Assembly (NCBI RefSeq): GCF_042665255.1
Contig: NZ_JBHTCD010000001.1
Reading direction: 5' to 3' (one strand)
Length of the DNA: 64,000 nt
Source: Insolitispirillum peregrinum
Lineage (GTDB): Bacteria; Pseudomonadota; Alphaproteobacteria; Rhodospirillales; Rhodospirillaceae
Shown: positions 25,418-36,949 of the stretch, piece after piece
How the letters are laid out: the number at the start of each line of letters is the position of its first letter
Numbering within the stretch: the first letter of the stretch is position 1
Notes under the pieces: model-generated
Told to the model about the DNA's origin: nothing
What the model saw: only the letters and a program-made list of their open reading frames with translations
Databases searched by the model: none
Translations under genes and position numbers: made by a program

Positions 25418-28400
25418 TTACCGGTTCAATCCTGCAAAACCTTCCAGGGACGTCTCCCGAATATGGGGGAAAAACACCCCACCCGATGCGGCCTGTTCCC
25501 GTAGCAGGTTGGCCAGGGCATCGGCCGCCATCGGACGACCGAACAGATAGCCCTGAATCACGTCGCAGCCTTCGTGCAGCAGATAGGTATACTGTTCTTC
25601 GGTTTCGACGCCTTCGGCAATCACTTCCAGCCCCAGACTGTGGCCCAGGTTGATCGTTGCCCGCGCAATCACCGCGTCGTTGTGCTCGGTGGTCATGTGG
25701 CGGACAAAGGACTGGTCCAGCTTCAGCTTGTCCACCGGGAACTGCTTCAGGTAACTCAGCGAGGAATAGCCGGTCCCGAAATCGTCAATGGCCAGTTGCG
25801 CCCCCATTTCCGACAGCTCGGACAGAACCTGCACCGCCTCGCGGGCGTCTTGCATCAGCATGCTTTCAGTCAGTTCCAGCTCGACCTTGCGCGGGTCCAG
25901 ACCAATGCTGTCGGCCACATCGCGCACGCGCTGGACCAGACCTTTCTGGCGGAACTGCACCGCCGAAATGTTGATCGCCATGGTCACCGACGGCAATCCG
26001 TCCAACTGCCAGGCGCGGCTTTGCCGCATGGCTTCCTGCAACACCCAGTCGCCAATCGGCAGGATCAGGCCGCTGTCTTCTGCCACCGGAATGAAGCGGG
26101 CCGGTGAAATCGCCCCCTGTTCCGGGTGGTTCCAGCGCAGCAGGGCTTCGACCCCCACCACCCGCCGGGTTTTGACGTCCACCTGCGGCTGGAAGAACAG
26201 GGTCAGGTCGCCGTTATCAATCGCCCGCCGCAAATCGCCTTCCAGACTGAGGCGGATCCGGGCTTCGGCATTCATGTCATTGGAGAAGAAGAAATAGCTC
26301 TCGCTTTCCGAGCGAATGGCGCGGTACATCGCCATGTCGGCATTCTTGATCAGGTGATCGGGGTCTTCACCATCCTGCGGGAAAATGGCAATCCCGACAT
26401 TGGCCCCAACCCGCACTTCCAGACCATCGAGATCAACCGGCTTGCCGACCTCATCAATGATCTTGCGCGCCAGCGTCGCCGCCGTGTCGGCGTTGGGCAG
26501 ATGGCTCTGGATCACCGCAAACTCGTCGCCGCCGATACGGGCGACGGTTTCCGCAAACGGTGCGGCAACCGCGTTGATGCGCGAAGCGATGGTCATCAGC
26601 AACTGATCGCCAACCTCGTGGCCGAGGGTATCGTTCACCCGCGAGAAGCGGTCAAGGTCAATGAACATCACTGCCAGCGCCGACCGGTCGCTGCGGGCCT
26701 TGGTCACCGCCTGATACAGATGGTCGCGGAACAGCACCCGGTTGGGCAGGCGGGTCAGGGTGTCATAATTCGACAGGTACAGGATACGTTCTTCGGCCCG
26801 CTTGCGCTCGGTCACGTCTTCATGAATGGCGACAAAGTGCGCAATCGAACCGCTGTCATCAACAATCGGAGCCACCGTCTGATCAACGGTGTACATTGTC
26901 CCGTCCTTGCGGCGTTCGACCATTTCGCCGCGCCAGATACGGCCATCAAGGATGGTTTCCCACAAACGTTGATAGGTTTCGCCATTCTGTACCCCGGAGC
27001 GCAGGAACGCCGGGGTCTGGCCGATAATGTCCTTTTCGCCATAGCCGCTCAGGCGGGTAAAGGCGTCGTTGACCCATTCAATGCGACCGTTGCGGTCAGT
27101 GATGAAAATCGCATTGGCCGCGGCGGCCATCGCCGTTCCCTGCAACCGCAGACGACGCTGGTCCAGCACCTGCTGTTGCACGGCCCCCAACCGTGCTGCC
27201 ACCGTTTCCAGCCGCTGCCGCAACGGCTCGGCCGGAGACTGCCCGTCGCCAACCAGCACCAGCAAGGCCGACACGTCATTTTGCAACCAGACCGGCAACA
27301 CAAAGGACCATTGGGCTTCAGGCGGCAGGCCATCCATATGGGCCGCCAGCCGCTCGCCCCGCCGCACCAGGGCAGGCATGCCGGTACGGATCACTTCATG
27401 CAAAATGCCGCAGGCGACCCCACCACCGGCCAGCAACTGTTCCCACAGGGCTTTCAGGTCGGCGGACTCGCAGCCCTCATCGCCGGGGGCACCCCAGCGG
27501 CAATAGCAGGACCGTAGCGCCAATGCCTCTTCCTGCTCCACCCGCTCGATCAGCGACACCTGGGGAATGTCAAAAATATCACTGAGATCCCGGCAGACTT
27601 CACGGGCAAATTCCTGGTGGCCAATCCCACGCAGAACCTTTTGCTCCAGATGATGCAAAAACTCGCCCAGACGGGCCGTCAGGCGGGCTTCGGTAATGTC
27701 ACGGGCGACGATCACATGCAGGTCGCCTTCCGACTGGCGCGCCGTGCTGACCGCAATGGCCAGGGGAACCCGCAGACCGTTCCGCCGCAGTCCGTCCACT
27801 TCGACACTGGCCAGGGATGCCAGACCACTGGAAGCCGCCATACTGTCGGAACCGGCATCCCACGAGGCAGGAATGACCATCGCCAGTGGCTTGCCGAGAA
27901 CCTCGAAAGCGGCATAGCCGAACACCCGCTCGGCGGCCGGATTGAATTCCTGAATGTCCCCCAGGCTGTTCACCGAAATCACCGCGTCGGGCATGACGTC
28001 CAGAATGCGGCGCATTTTGCCAGCCTGCTCGGCGGCAGCCAGTTCCGAGATGATCGCCTGCTGGCGGGCAGCGTCAATCTGCTCGCTCTGACGCCGTAAC
28101 GCCACCACCAGCAACCCGATCGCCACCAGCATCCCGAAAGCCTGCCCGGCCATGACATCAAAGCGATAGGTCAGCTCGCGCCATTCGGGCAGAGCCATCA
28201 TTATCGGGAAGACGATCACCGACCCGCCCCACCCCAACAGGGACAACGCCAGATATTGCGCCGACAAATGCGGCAGACGGCCATAACGCCACATGGTGAC
28301 CGCCACCATCACCATCATGCCGCCAACCACCGCATGAATGGGGAACACCAGCAAATCGGCCGGAAAGCCGATCAGGGACGCCATCAACAACCACAAGGCC

Positions 28401-28714
28401 CCGCAGCCCCCGGTCACCCACAGGGCAAAGCGCGGGATCGGACGCTCGCAGAACATCCAGGAGCCGGCCACCAGCAGAATGGCCCCCAGCAAATGAGAGC
28501 CCTCGGACACCACAATCCTGATGAATTCAGGCGTTTCCGTCTCCGACAGCCAGCGGAAAACAACCGTGTGGAAGACAAGCAACATGACTCCACCGCCCCA
28601 GAGCCGCAGGCACGGGCCATTACCGGGCAGCAGTGATTGATAGACCAGAGCGCCCGCCATGATCGCAGCACTCAGCGAGGCCATCAACAGAACAGAGGAG
28701 TCCATAAAAGCCAT
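25418..28714 (-). CDS. Membrane PAS/GAF/GGDEF/EAL cyclic-di-GMP protein
   Basis: 1098 residues. The first 205 or so form about seven membrane helices. Then come a PAS domain (about 230-345), a GAF-like region (about 350-515), a second PAS ending DVTERKRAEE, a GGDEF domain with intact RIGGDEFAV, and an EAL domain with intact GVEALLRW, ELTESMLM and IDDFGTGYSS. Both halves keep their catalytic motifs, so the protein may make and degrade c-di-GMP depending on signal. Such proteins usually control motility and surface attachment. The start at 28714 has only a weak GGGTG upstream; Met4 (28705) is an alternative. Confidence 0.92.
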   Translation of the reverse strand: MAFMDSSVLLMASLSAAIMAGALVYQSLLPGNGPCLRLWGGGVMLLVFHTVVFRWLSETETPEFIRIVVSEGSHLLGAILLVAGSWMFCERPIPRFALWVTGGCGALWLLMASLIGFPADLLVFPIHAVVGGMMVMVAVTMWRYGRLPHLSAQYLALSLLGWGGSVIVFPIMMALPEWRELTYRFDVMAGQAFGMLVAIGLLVVALRRQSEQIDAARQQAIISELAAAEQAGKMRRILDVMPDAVISVNSLGDIQEFNPAAERVFGYAAFEVLGKPLAMVIPASWDAGSDSMAASSGLASLASVEVDGLRRNGLRVPLAIAVSTARQSEGDLHVIVARDITEARLTARLGEFLHHLEQKVLRGIGHQEFAREVCRDLSDIFDIPQVSLIERVEQEEALALRSCYCRWGAPGDEGCESADLKALWEQLLAGGGVACGILHEVIRTGMPALVRRGERLAAHMDGLPPEAQWSFVLPVWLQNDVSALLVLVGDGQSPAEPLRQRLETVAARLGAVQQQVLDQRRLRLQGTAMAAAANAIFITDRNGRIEWVNDAFTRLSGYGEKDIIGQTPAFLRSGVQNGETYQRLWETILDGRIWRGEMVERRKDGTMYTVDQTVAPIVDDSGSIAHFVAIHEDVTERKRAEERILYLSNYDTLTRLPNRVLFRDHLYQAVTKARSDRSALAVMFIDLDRFSRVNDTLGHEVGDQLLMTIASRINAVAAPFAETVARIGGDEFAVIQSHLPNADTAATLARKIIDEVGKPVDLDGLEVRVGANVGIAIFPQDGEDPDHLIKNADMAMYRAIRSESESYFFFSNDMNAEARIRLSLEGDLRRAIDNGDLTLFFQPQVDVKTRRVVGVEALLRWNHPEQGAISPARFIPVAEDSGLILPIGDWVLQEAMRQSRAWQLDGLPSVTMAINISAVQFRQKGLVQRVRDVADSIGLDPRKVELELTESMLMQDAREAVQVLSELSEMGAQLAIDDFGTGYSSLSYLKQFPVDKLKLDQSFVRHMTTEHNDAVIARATINLGHSLGLEVIAEGVETEEQYTYLLHEGCDVIQGYLFGRPMAADALANLLREQAASGGVFFPHIRETSLEGFAGLNR

Positions 28715-29090
28715 AGCACACCCAATTTTCGGCCCACGCCAGCCGGAAGCATTCGAACGCCGAATCGCGGTTCACGAATATAGGTAAAAGGAACGGATCA
28801 CCCGCTTTGTACAACATCTTATCCGCAAGCACCATATAACGCGCGGCCAGTGCGGAATTTTCTTGGGGTCAGGTATTGTTTGCCCTCAGCCCTCTCTCGC
28901 GCGCCTGACCGGCATCCTGCCCAAAAGGAGATGTCTGACAATACAAATCCGGTTTGTTCGTTTGACCTGCAATCCGGAATTCATTATCAAATCAGATGGT
29001 GAACCGCACATATCAAGGCGGGAACCACAACCAGGGGTGAAAGAGCCTTCCAGACACGGGCGTCTGGGGCAACCGTCAGTGGGACCGGGG
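28715..29090. other. Divergent regulatory region between the c-di-GMP gene and the TolC-like gene
   Basis: 376 bp with no convincing gene. It should hold both divergent promoters. A frame runs in phase with the TolC-like gene from 28863, but it is cut off here because the signal peptide starts at 29091. I see no strong repeat or operator. Confidence 0.45.
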
Positions 29091-30428
29091 ATGAAAACAA
29101 AAGCCTTTCTGTGCGGCCTGACCGCACTGTCGCTGATTGCGGCCACCCAGCCAGTCTGGGCAGCATCCATGGCAGAAGAGCTGCGGGATCTGGTCAACAC
29201 CCACCCTCAGGTTTCCGCCGGTCGCAAAAACGTATCCAGCGCCGAAGAGCAGGTGAACAAGGCCTTTGGCGGCTATCTGCCCCGCGTTGACCTCAAGGGC
29301 GATGCCGGCTACGAATACGTCGACAACCCCACCCGCCGCGACACCGTCGGCGACCCGTTCGGCATGGGCCGCGACACCGCCAGCGTGGTGGCAACACAGG
29401 TGCTGTATGACGGTGGCGCCACCGCCTCGGCCTATGAGGCCGCCAAGCTGCAAAAAGATGCCGTCTCAAGCGACTCAAGCGCCACCGAGCAAACCGTCCT
29501 GCTGCAAGGGGTCGCTGCCTACCTCAACGTCCTGCGCCAGCGCGAACTGATCAACCTGTCGCGCCAGAACGAAGAAAACATCAAGCGGCAGCTCAATCTG
29601 GAAAACGAGCGCGTCCAGCGTGGCTCCGGGATTGCCGTTGACGTGCTGCAAGCCAAGTCCCGCCTGCAGATTTCAAAGGAACGCCGCGTCACCGTCGAAG
29701 GTGCCCTGAAAGACGCGGTGTCCACCTACGAACAGGTCTATGGCCGCAAGCCTGACATGGCGTCGATGCGGATGCCGGGCGTTCCTCTGGAACTGCTGCC
29801 GCCGTCCCTTGATGATGCGATCAAGATTGCCGTCGCCAACAACCCTGCCCTTGAAAGCGCCAAAAAGCAAAGCGCCGTGGCCTCGGAACAGCGCGATGCC
29901 GCCGAAGCCGACTATCTGCCGCGGGTGAACCTCGAAGCCGCCGCCGACTATGAGCACAACAAGAACACCGTCATCGGGGTTCGTCGTGACTATTCGGTGC
30001 TGGTGACCGCCAACTGGAACGTCTTCAACGGCTTTGCCACCCGCGCCAATACTGCCCGCGCCGCCTATGACTATGCCGCCAGTCAGGACAAGCAGGTCTA
30101 CGTCCATCGCAAGGTCGAGGAACAGACCAAGCTGGCATGGCAGGCTCTGGAAACGGCCCGTCAGCGGGTCAACCTGCTGCAGAATGCCGTCAATATTGCG
30201 TCGGAAGTCTACACCTCCCGCGTCAAGCTGCGTGAAGCGGGCAAGGAAACCGCCATCAACGTGCTGGATGCGGAAAACGAAGTGTTCAACGCCCGCATCA
30301 ACCTGACTGCCGCCCTGTTTGACGCCAATATGGCGACCTATCAGGTGTTGCAGGCCATGGGACAACTGTCACTCGCCAACGCCTCGTCGGGCAAGGGCGA
30401 CATTCTGGCCTCGCCGGTGGCGGATTAG
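29091..30428 (+). CDS. TolC/AggA-family outer membrane channel
   Basis: 445 residues. A signal peptide is clear (MKTKAFLCGLTALSLIAA...VWA), with cleavage after VWA near residue 24. Two TolC repeats of long coiled helices follow (NTHPQVSAGRKN... and ANNPALESAKKQ...), each ending with a beta-strand pair (GYLPRVDLKGDAGYEY, DYLPRVNLEAAADYEH). It forms the trimeric outer membrane duct of a type I secretion or efflux system. No ABC transporter or membrane-fusion partner is adjacent. Residues after the second repeat include GKETAINVLDAENEVFNARINL, typical of the family. The ATG at 29091 marks the start of the signal peptide. Confidence 0.93.
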   Translation: MKTKAFLCGLTALSLIAATQPVWAASMAEELRDLVNTHPQVSAGRKNVSSAEEQVNKAFGGYLPRVDLKGDAGYEYVDNPTRRDTVGDPFGMGRDTASVVATQVLYDGGATASAYEAAKLQKDAVSSDSSATEQTVLLQGVAAYLNVLRQRELINLSRQNEENIKRQLNLENERVQRGSGIAVDVLQAKSRLQISKERRVTVEGALKDAVSTYEQVYGRKPDMASMRMPGVPLELLPPSLDDAIKIAVANNPALESAKKQSAVASEQRDAAEADYLPRVNLEAAADYEHNKNTVIGVRRDYSVLVTANWNVFNGFATRANTARAAYDYAASQDKQVYVHRKVEEQTKLAWQALETARQRVNLLQNAVNIASEVYTSRVKLREAGKETAINVLDAENEVFNARINLTAALFDANMATYQVLQAMGQLSLANASSGKGDILASPVAD

Positions 30429-30445
30429 CCAGAGTTGTGAACCGT

Positions 30446-30486
30446 AAAGACAACGGGGGAGCATGTGGTGCTCCCCCGTTGTCTTT
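30446..30486. terminator. Bidirectional terminator between tolC-like gene and hppA
   Basis: A perfect 18-bp stem AAAGACAACGGGGGAGCA / TGCTCCCCCGTTGTCTTT with a 5-nt loop. It ends in TTT on both strands, so it can serve both convergent genes. Confidence 0.9.
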
Positions 30487-30494
30487 GATGCCCC

Positions 30495-32579
<2,085 letters not shown>

Positions 32580-32780
32580 GACAGACCCCCCCATTCCCGG
32601 AGACAGCAGTCGAGAGCGTTCTTCAAGTCTGGCGGTGAAAACACCTTATGCGATTGAGATCAATGCCCCTGTGCTCACCGCCTCGGCAGGATTTCGTGAA
32701 AATGCGGTATCAGGCAGACCCAACAGCACGCACCATGCCACGCACCACGAGGTGGACATCATAGCACGCGCAATCAAGGG

Positions 32781-33275
32781 TTACCGACTGAAAACCGACT
32801 GGAAAATAATATCTTTCACCACGCCGGGCCCCACAGCACGCTCGGAAATGACCAGCAACCGCTCACGGATCTTTTGCAGGTCAAGGTTTTCGCTGGTCTT
32901 TTGCTGCTCGGGGATGATCTCGTACAAGGCCCGCAGATACAGGTCCTGCAGGCGTGGCATTGCCGCTGCCCCTTCGGCCTGCTTGCCTGCTTCCAGCTCG
33001 ATCCGCAGGGCGACGTAGATGTTGCGTTTCAGCTCGCCGCCCTGAATCACCGGGATCAGCATCGGGGAAACCTGCATGTAGACCGGCTCGACGCGCGGCG
33101 GCGGAGCCGCAGCTTCGGCCGCGGCTTCGGCCTCGGATTTCTGTCCGACAACTCCGACGATGTTGGCAATGGCACCACCGGTAAAATCCGGAATGATCGC
33201 AAAGTGGACCAGCCCACCGACGCCGCCGCCGACAGCCGCAACCAGAGCAAACACGATAATCAGCAAACGAAACAT
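32781..33275 (-). CDS. FliL-like single-pass membrane protein
   Basis: 164 residues. One N-terminal membrane helix (LLIIVFALVAAVGGGVGGLVHFAII) is followed by an Ala/Glu/Pro linker and a soluble domain. Its end (IRERLLVISERAVGPGVVKDIIFQSV) follows the pattern of FliL, the flagellar basal-body protein that associates with the stator. The similarity is modest and no flagellar genes are adjacent, so it may be only a distant member. It is 201 bp upstream of hppA on the same strand. Confidence 0.55.
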   Translation of the reverse strand: MFRLLIIVFALVAAVGGGVGGLVHFAIIPDFTGGAIANIVGVVGQKSEAEAAAEAAAPPPRVEPVYMQVSPMLIPVIQGGELKRNIYVALRIELEAGKQAEGAAAMPRLQDLYLRALYEIIPEQQKTSENLDLQKIRERLLVISERAVGPGVVKDIIFQSVFSR

Positions 33276-33317
33276 GGGCGCCCCGATGATATGGCCGATG
33301 ATGTGGCGAGCCGCGCC

Positions 33318-33335
33318 GGAATGCTATAGCATTCC
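33318..33335. repeat. Perfect 18-bp palindrome GGAATGCTATAGCATTCC
   Basis: A loop-free palindrome 42 bp upstream of the FliL-like gene start, next to a palindromic repeat. The centre GCTATAGC could bind a symmetric regulator or be a remnant of a repeat arm (AGCATT). Confidence 0.75.
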
Positions 33336-33347
33336 GCACTGCAGTCA

Positions 33348-33453
33348 TAGAGCAGTGAGCGCAAAAGTGGTTCCGGTTTTGCGCAAAATCACTGCGGCAC
33401 TCCAAAAGGCTAGACCAGCGTGCCTGCGTCGCATTTAACACACGCTGGTCTAG
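33348..33453 (+). repeat. Bipartite palindromic repeat, complete copy
   Basis: Module A: arms GCAGTGA / TCACTGC around the core GCAAAAGTGGTTCCGGTTTTGC (one half of the core differs from other copies). Module B: TAGACCAGCGTG(C) ... CACGCTGGTCTA. Located between thiL and the FliL-like gene. Confidence 0.85.
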
Positions 33454-33508
33454 CACGAAACGACACCGGGCGGATCCCCTGAAAAACCGTCAGACGCCGG
33501 ACCCATCC

Positions 33509-34501
33509 CTAAAAATGCTGCCAGCCTGTGGCCGCAAGTTTCATCGGCTGGCCCTGACGATCAAGGACACGCACCGTCTCCGCCGCGCTGTCGTCCTCGC
33601 GGCACAGCCCGATCACCGTTGGAGCCAACGGCCCCAGACGGGCCTCGACCTCGGGCCAGTTCTCTGGCGGAATGGTCAACAACAATTCGTAATCATCGCC
33701 ACCGGTCAAAACCAGCTCATCGGCAATGTGGGTATGATCGCGGGCTGTCTGCAAGGCCGCCGATAGCGGGACGGCCTCCAGCCGGAGTTCGGCACGGATA
33801 CCACTGGCGGCACACACATGCCCCAGATCCTGCACCAGCCCGTCCGAGATATCCATCGCCGCCGAGGCCAGCCCGCGCAGGGCCTGCCCGATCGCCAGAC
33901 GGGGCTGCGGCAGGTGATAGCGGGCCGCCAACGCCGCACAGACATCCGCAGGCACCCCCAGCGCGGCCAGCCGCCCCTGCGCCGCCCACAGGCCGACAGC
34001 GCCATCGCCAATGGTGCCGGTGACGGCGATCAGATCGCCAGCCCTTGCCCCTCGCCGCAGCAGCGCCTGCCCCATCGGAGCCCAGCCGAGAGCGGTCAGC
34101 GAAAAGGTTGCCGGGCCGGGGGTGGCAACGGTATCGCCACCGATCACCGGACAGCCGAATTCGGCCACATCCAGCGCCAGACCAGCAGCAAAGGTTTCGA
34201 CCCAGGCATCGGAACAATCGCGCGGAAAGGCACAGGCCAGCAACATGCCCGCAGGTGTAGCCCCCATCGCGGCCAGATCGGACAAATTCACCCGCACCAG
34301 CTTGCGCGCCACCAGGTCGGGCGGATCGTCCGGCAGGTAATGGACGCCTGACAGAATGGCATCGACGGTGACCACCAGTTGCTGGCCCGCAGGCGGCACC
34401 AGCAGGGCCGCATCATCCTTCAAGCCCAACGCCCCCGGAGCCGAAGCTGCCAGGGGCGCGAACAGGTCAGCAATTTGCTGGAACTCACTCCGACGCGCCA
34501 T
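33509..34501 (-). CDS. thiL: Thiamine-monophosphate kinase
   Basis: 330 residues. Typical ThiL blocks: GLKDDAALL, VVTVDAILSGVHY, KLVRVNLSDLAAMGATP, VIGGDTVATPGP, MDISDGLVQDLGHV and LTGGDDYELLLT. It phosphorylates thiamine monophosphate to the active pyrophosphate. It is the last gene of the riboflavin-nusB block, 18 bp after nusB. Confidence 0.95.
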   Translation of the reverse strand: MARRSEFQQIADLFAPLAASAPGALGLKDDAALLVPPAGQQLVVTVDAILSGVHYLPDDPPDLVARKLVRVNLSDLAAMGATPAGMLLACAFPRDCSDAWVETFAAGLALDVAEFGCPVIGGDTVATPGPATFSLTALGWAPMGQALLRRGARAGDLIAVTGTIGDGAVGLWAAQGRLAALGVPADVCAALAARYHLPQPRLAIGQALRGLASAAMDISDGLVQDLGHVCAASGIRAELRLEAVPLSAALQTARDHTHIADELVLTGGDDYELLLTIPPENWPEVEARLGPLAPTVIGLCREDDSAAETVRVLDRQGQPMKLAATGWQHF

Positions 34502-34519
34502 TCAGGGGCGGGTCCGCGA

Positions 34520-35065
34520 TTATTGCGCAGCGTCGTCAGAGCCCTGACGCGGGCGGCGCGGAGCCCCCATTTCGTCCGAGCGCAACTGGCGGGCCAGCCG
34601 ATCGAGCACCGCATTGACCAGACCGGCCTCGGGGCCGTCATAGAACGAACGGGCAATATCGACGTACTCGGCCACAGCGGCGCGCGGCGGCACGTCTTCG
34701 CGTTCCATCAGCTCGTACAGGCCGCAGCGCAGTACGCTGCGCAGCACCGGCTGCAGACGCTCGGCATCCCAGCCCTGCGCCAGAGAGGCGTCGATCACTT
34801 CATCCAGACGCTCGCGCATGCCAGCGACGCCACGCACCAGAACACTGAACAGCTCGGCATTCAGTTCGATCAGCGGAACGACCTTTTCTGTTTCCAGATC
34901 GAGGTCTTCTTCGATCACTTCGCCACCGATGGCCCCCGACAGGAAGTCGCGGATCACGTCTTCCAGGCGACCCTGGCTCATGTCAATCTGGTACAACGCC
35001 TGAACAGCCGCCAAACGGGCCGCGCACCGCCGCAAGGCGGTCTCATGAGTATTTTTCTTTGCCAT
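34520..35065 (-). CDS. nusB: Transcription antitermination protein NusB
   Basis: 181 residues, slightly long for NusB. The helical core is recognisable (ARLAAVQALYQIDMS, LRCGLYELMEREDVPPRAAVAEYVDIARSFYDG and VNAVLDRLARQL). It binds boxA RNA with NusE in rRNA antitermination. A short charged C-terminal tail (PRRPRQGSDDAAQ) is extra. It lies 300 bp after ribH and 18 bp before thiL. Confidence 0.94.
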   Translation of the reverse strand: MAKKNTHETALRRCAARLAAVQALYQIDMSQGRLEDVIRDFLSGAIGGEVIEEDLDLETEKVVPLIELNAELFSVLVRGVAGMRERLDEVIDASLAQGWDAERLQPVLRSVLRCGLYELMEREDVPPRAAVAEYVDIARSFYDGPEAGLVNAVLDRLARQLRSDEMGAPRRPRQGSDDAAQ

Positions 35066-35180
35066 CGTCTCTGGCCTGTGGCCTCATTTCGGCGGCCCGG
35101 CACAGCACCGGGCACTGTTAACAGCAGGAAGGCAGCAGACAGCCTCTGCCGCCATCTGCCTTGCTCCCCCATATGACACC

Positions 35181-35242
35181 AGACCCGCCGCTTGCGGTGG
35201 GTGAGATACCCCGGACCCGCCGCTCGCGGCGGGTGGGATACC
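35181..35242. repeat. Two tandem 30-bp hairpin units between ribH and nusB
   Basis: Units at 35181-35210 and 35213-35242 (ACCCGCCGC...GGTGGGTGAGATACC and ACCCGCCGCTCGCGGCGGGT...GGGATACC) are 32 bp apart, each an almost perfect hairpin. The rest of the 300-bp gap (35066-35365) shows no gene. The structures lie in the transcript leader of nusB. Confidence 0.75.
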
Positions 35243-35365
35243 ATGAAACATGGGGAAGCAATGGGCTGGTATAAAGCCTCTGGCCTCAGAACGAAAGAGG
35301 GAACAACCGGGAAAGTGCATTTCCCGGCCATCCCCACCGCCATTCAGCCGGAACCGGCAGTGATG

Positions 35366-35821
35366 TCAAAGACCCAGTTCGCGCTTGATGTCGATCATGC
35401 GCAGGCAGGCCTTGGCCGCCTTGCCACCCAGGTTTTTCATGTCCCCACGGGCGCGGGCCATTGCCTGATCACGGTTGGCGACGGTCAGAATGCCGTTGCC
35501 GACCGCCAGCGAATATTCCAGCGCCAGAGTCTGGATACCGGTCATCGCTTCGCGGGCCACATGGTCATAGTGGTCGGTCTCGCCACGGATGGCACAGCCC
35601 AGAACCACATAGCCAGCAAAACGCATGTCAGTGGCGCGCAGTTCCATCGACCGGATGGCAAAGCGGATCACCGCCGGAATTTCCAGCACACCGGGGACGA
35701 TCACCCGCTTGTAGCCTGCGCCCTGAGCGGTCAGTTCCTGCACCGCTCCCTTGACCAGATGGTCGGCAATGTCTTCGTAAAAGCGCGCTTCAACGATCAG
35801 AATACGCGGACCTGTGGTCAT
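35366..35821 (-). CDS. ribH: 6,7-dimethyl-8-ribityllumazine synthase
   Basis: 151 residues. Family motifs: ILIVEARFYEDIADHL, VPGVLEIPAVIRFA, GYVVLGCAIRGETDHYDHV (active-site His region) and NGILTVANRDQA. It condenses the pyrimidine intermediate with 3,4-dihydroxy-2-butanone 4-phosphate in the penultimate riboflavin step. It starts 3 bp after the ribBA stop. Confidence 0.95.
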   Translation of the reverse strand: MTTGPRILIVEARFYEDIADHLVKGAVQELTAQGAGYKRVIVPGVLEIPAVIRFAIRSMELRATDMRFAGYVVLGCAIRGETDHYDHVAREAMTGIQTLALEYSLAVGNGILTVANRDQAMARARGDMKNLGGKAAKACLRMIDIKRELGL

Positions 35822-35824
35822 TTC

Positions 35825-36946
35825 TCAACCCTCCTGCGCCGCAATCGGACGACGTTCCACGACCCGCAGGCCATACCCGTCCAGACCGATAATATGCTTT
35901 TCGGTATTCGACAACAGGATCATGTTGGTGACGCCCAGATCGAGCAGGATTTGTGCCCCGACCCCGTAGTCCACCAAACGCCCACCGGCCGCAGGCTGGC
36001 CCAGACGCTCGCGGATCTGGTCGGACAGGGTCGAACGGTTGGCTTCGCGCAACAACACCACCACACCGCGCCCTTCGGCAGCGACCATTTCCATCGCCGT
36101 CTGCAACTGGCCCTGACGGCCACCGGCCACATCGCCCAGCACATCGTCCAGGACGTGCATCGCATGCATGCGCACCAGCACCGGCTCGTCGGTGGTGATA
36201 TCGCCCTTCACCAGCACGATATGCTCGGCATAGGCGAGGGTATTGACGTACACCGACAGCTTCCAGTCGCCACCAATGCGCGAGGTCAGCGCGCTTTCGA
36301 CTTCGCACTTCACCAGCTTTTCGGTCCGGCGGCGATAGGCGATCAGATCGGCAATGGTGGCGATCTTCAGGCCATGGCGCTGGGCAAAGGGGATCAGGTC
36401 CGGCATGCGGGCCATGGTCCCGTCATCATTCATGATCTCGCAGATCACGCCCGCCGGGTTCAGGCCGGCCAGCCGCGAAATGTCAACGGCGGCTTCGGTA
36501 TGACCGGCCCGCACCAGCACCCCGCCATCGCGCGCCATCAGCGGGAAAACGTGGCCCGGCGTTGCCAGATCATCCTTGCCCCGGCTGGGGTCGATGGCGA
36601 CCGAAATGGTCCGGGCGCGGTCGCCTGCCGAAATGCCGGTGGTCACCCCTTCGCGGGCCTCGATCGAGACGGTGAAGGCGGTGGCCAGACGCGACTGGTT
36701 GTGCGCATCCATCATCGGCAGGTTCAACTGGTGGCAACGGTCGCGGGTCAGGCTGAGGCAGATCAGGCCACGGCCATGCATGGCCATGAAGTTGATCGCG
36801 TCCGGAGTTGCCATCTGGGCCGGGATAACCAGATCACCTTCGTTTTCACGGTCTTCGTCATCGACCAGAATGAACATCCGGCCATTGCGCGCCTCTTCGA
36901 TGATGTCTTCGATCGGCGAGAGGTGTTCAGAAAACGGAGAGCTCAC
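35825..36946 (-). CDS. ribBA: DHBP synthase fused to a degenerate GTP cyclohydrolase II domain (RibBX type)
   Basis: 373 residues. The N-terminal RibB domain is complete (DDEDRENEGDLVIPA, HGRGLICLSL, TPGHVFPLMARDGGV, RAGHTEAAVDISRLAG). It makes 3,4-dihydroxy-2-butanone 4-phosphate from ribulose 5-phosphate. The C-terminal RibA-like domain lacks the zinc cysteines. Where active enzymes have the HSEC...RCDCG pattern, this one reads VRMHAMHVLDDVLGDVAGGRQG. This matches the known ribBX variant of Proteobacteria, so GTP cyclohydrolase II activity is not expected and a separate RibA should exist elsewhere. It starts 3 bp after ribE ends. Confidence 0.92.
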   Translation of the reverse strand: MSSPFSEHLSPIEDIIEEARNGRMFILVDDEDRENEGDLVIPAQMATPDAINFMAMHGRGLICLSLTRDRCHQLNLPMMDAHNQSRLATAFTVSIEAREGVTTGISAGDRARTISVAIDPSRGKDDLATPGHVFPLMARDGGVLVRAGHTEAAVDISRLAGLNPAGVICEIMNDDGTMARMPDLIPFAQRHGLKIATIADLIAYRRRTEKLVKCEVESALTSRIGGDWKLSVYVNTLAYAEHIVLVKGDITTDEPVLVRMHAMHVLDDVLGDVAGGRQGQLQTAMEMVAAEGRGVVVLLREANRSTLSDQIRERLGQPAAGGRLVDYGVGAQILLDLGVTNMILLSNTEKHIIGLDGYGLRVVERRPIAAQEG

Positions 36947-36949
36947 GGC

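Noticed and set aside
35181..35242. CRISPR array
   Set aside because: Only two hairpin units with a 2-bp gap; no spacers.
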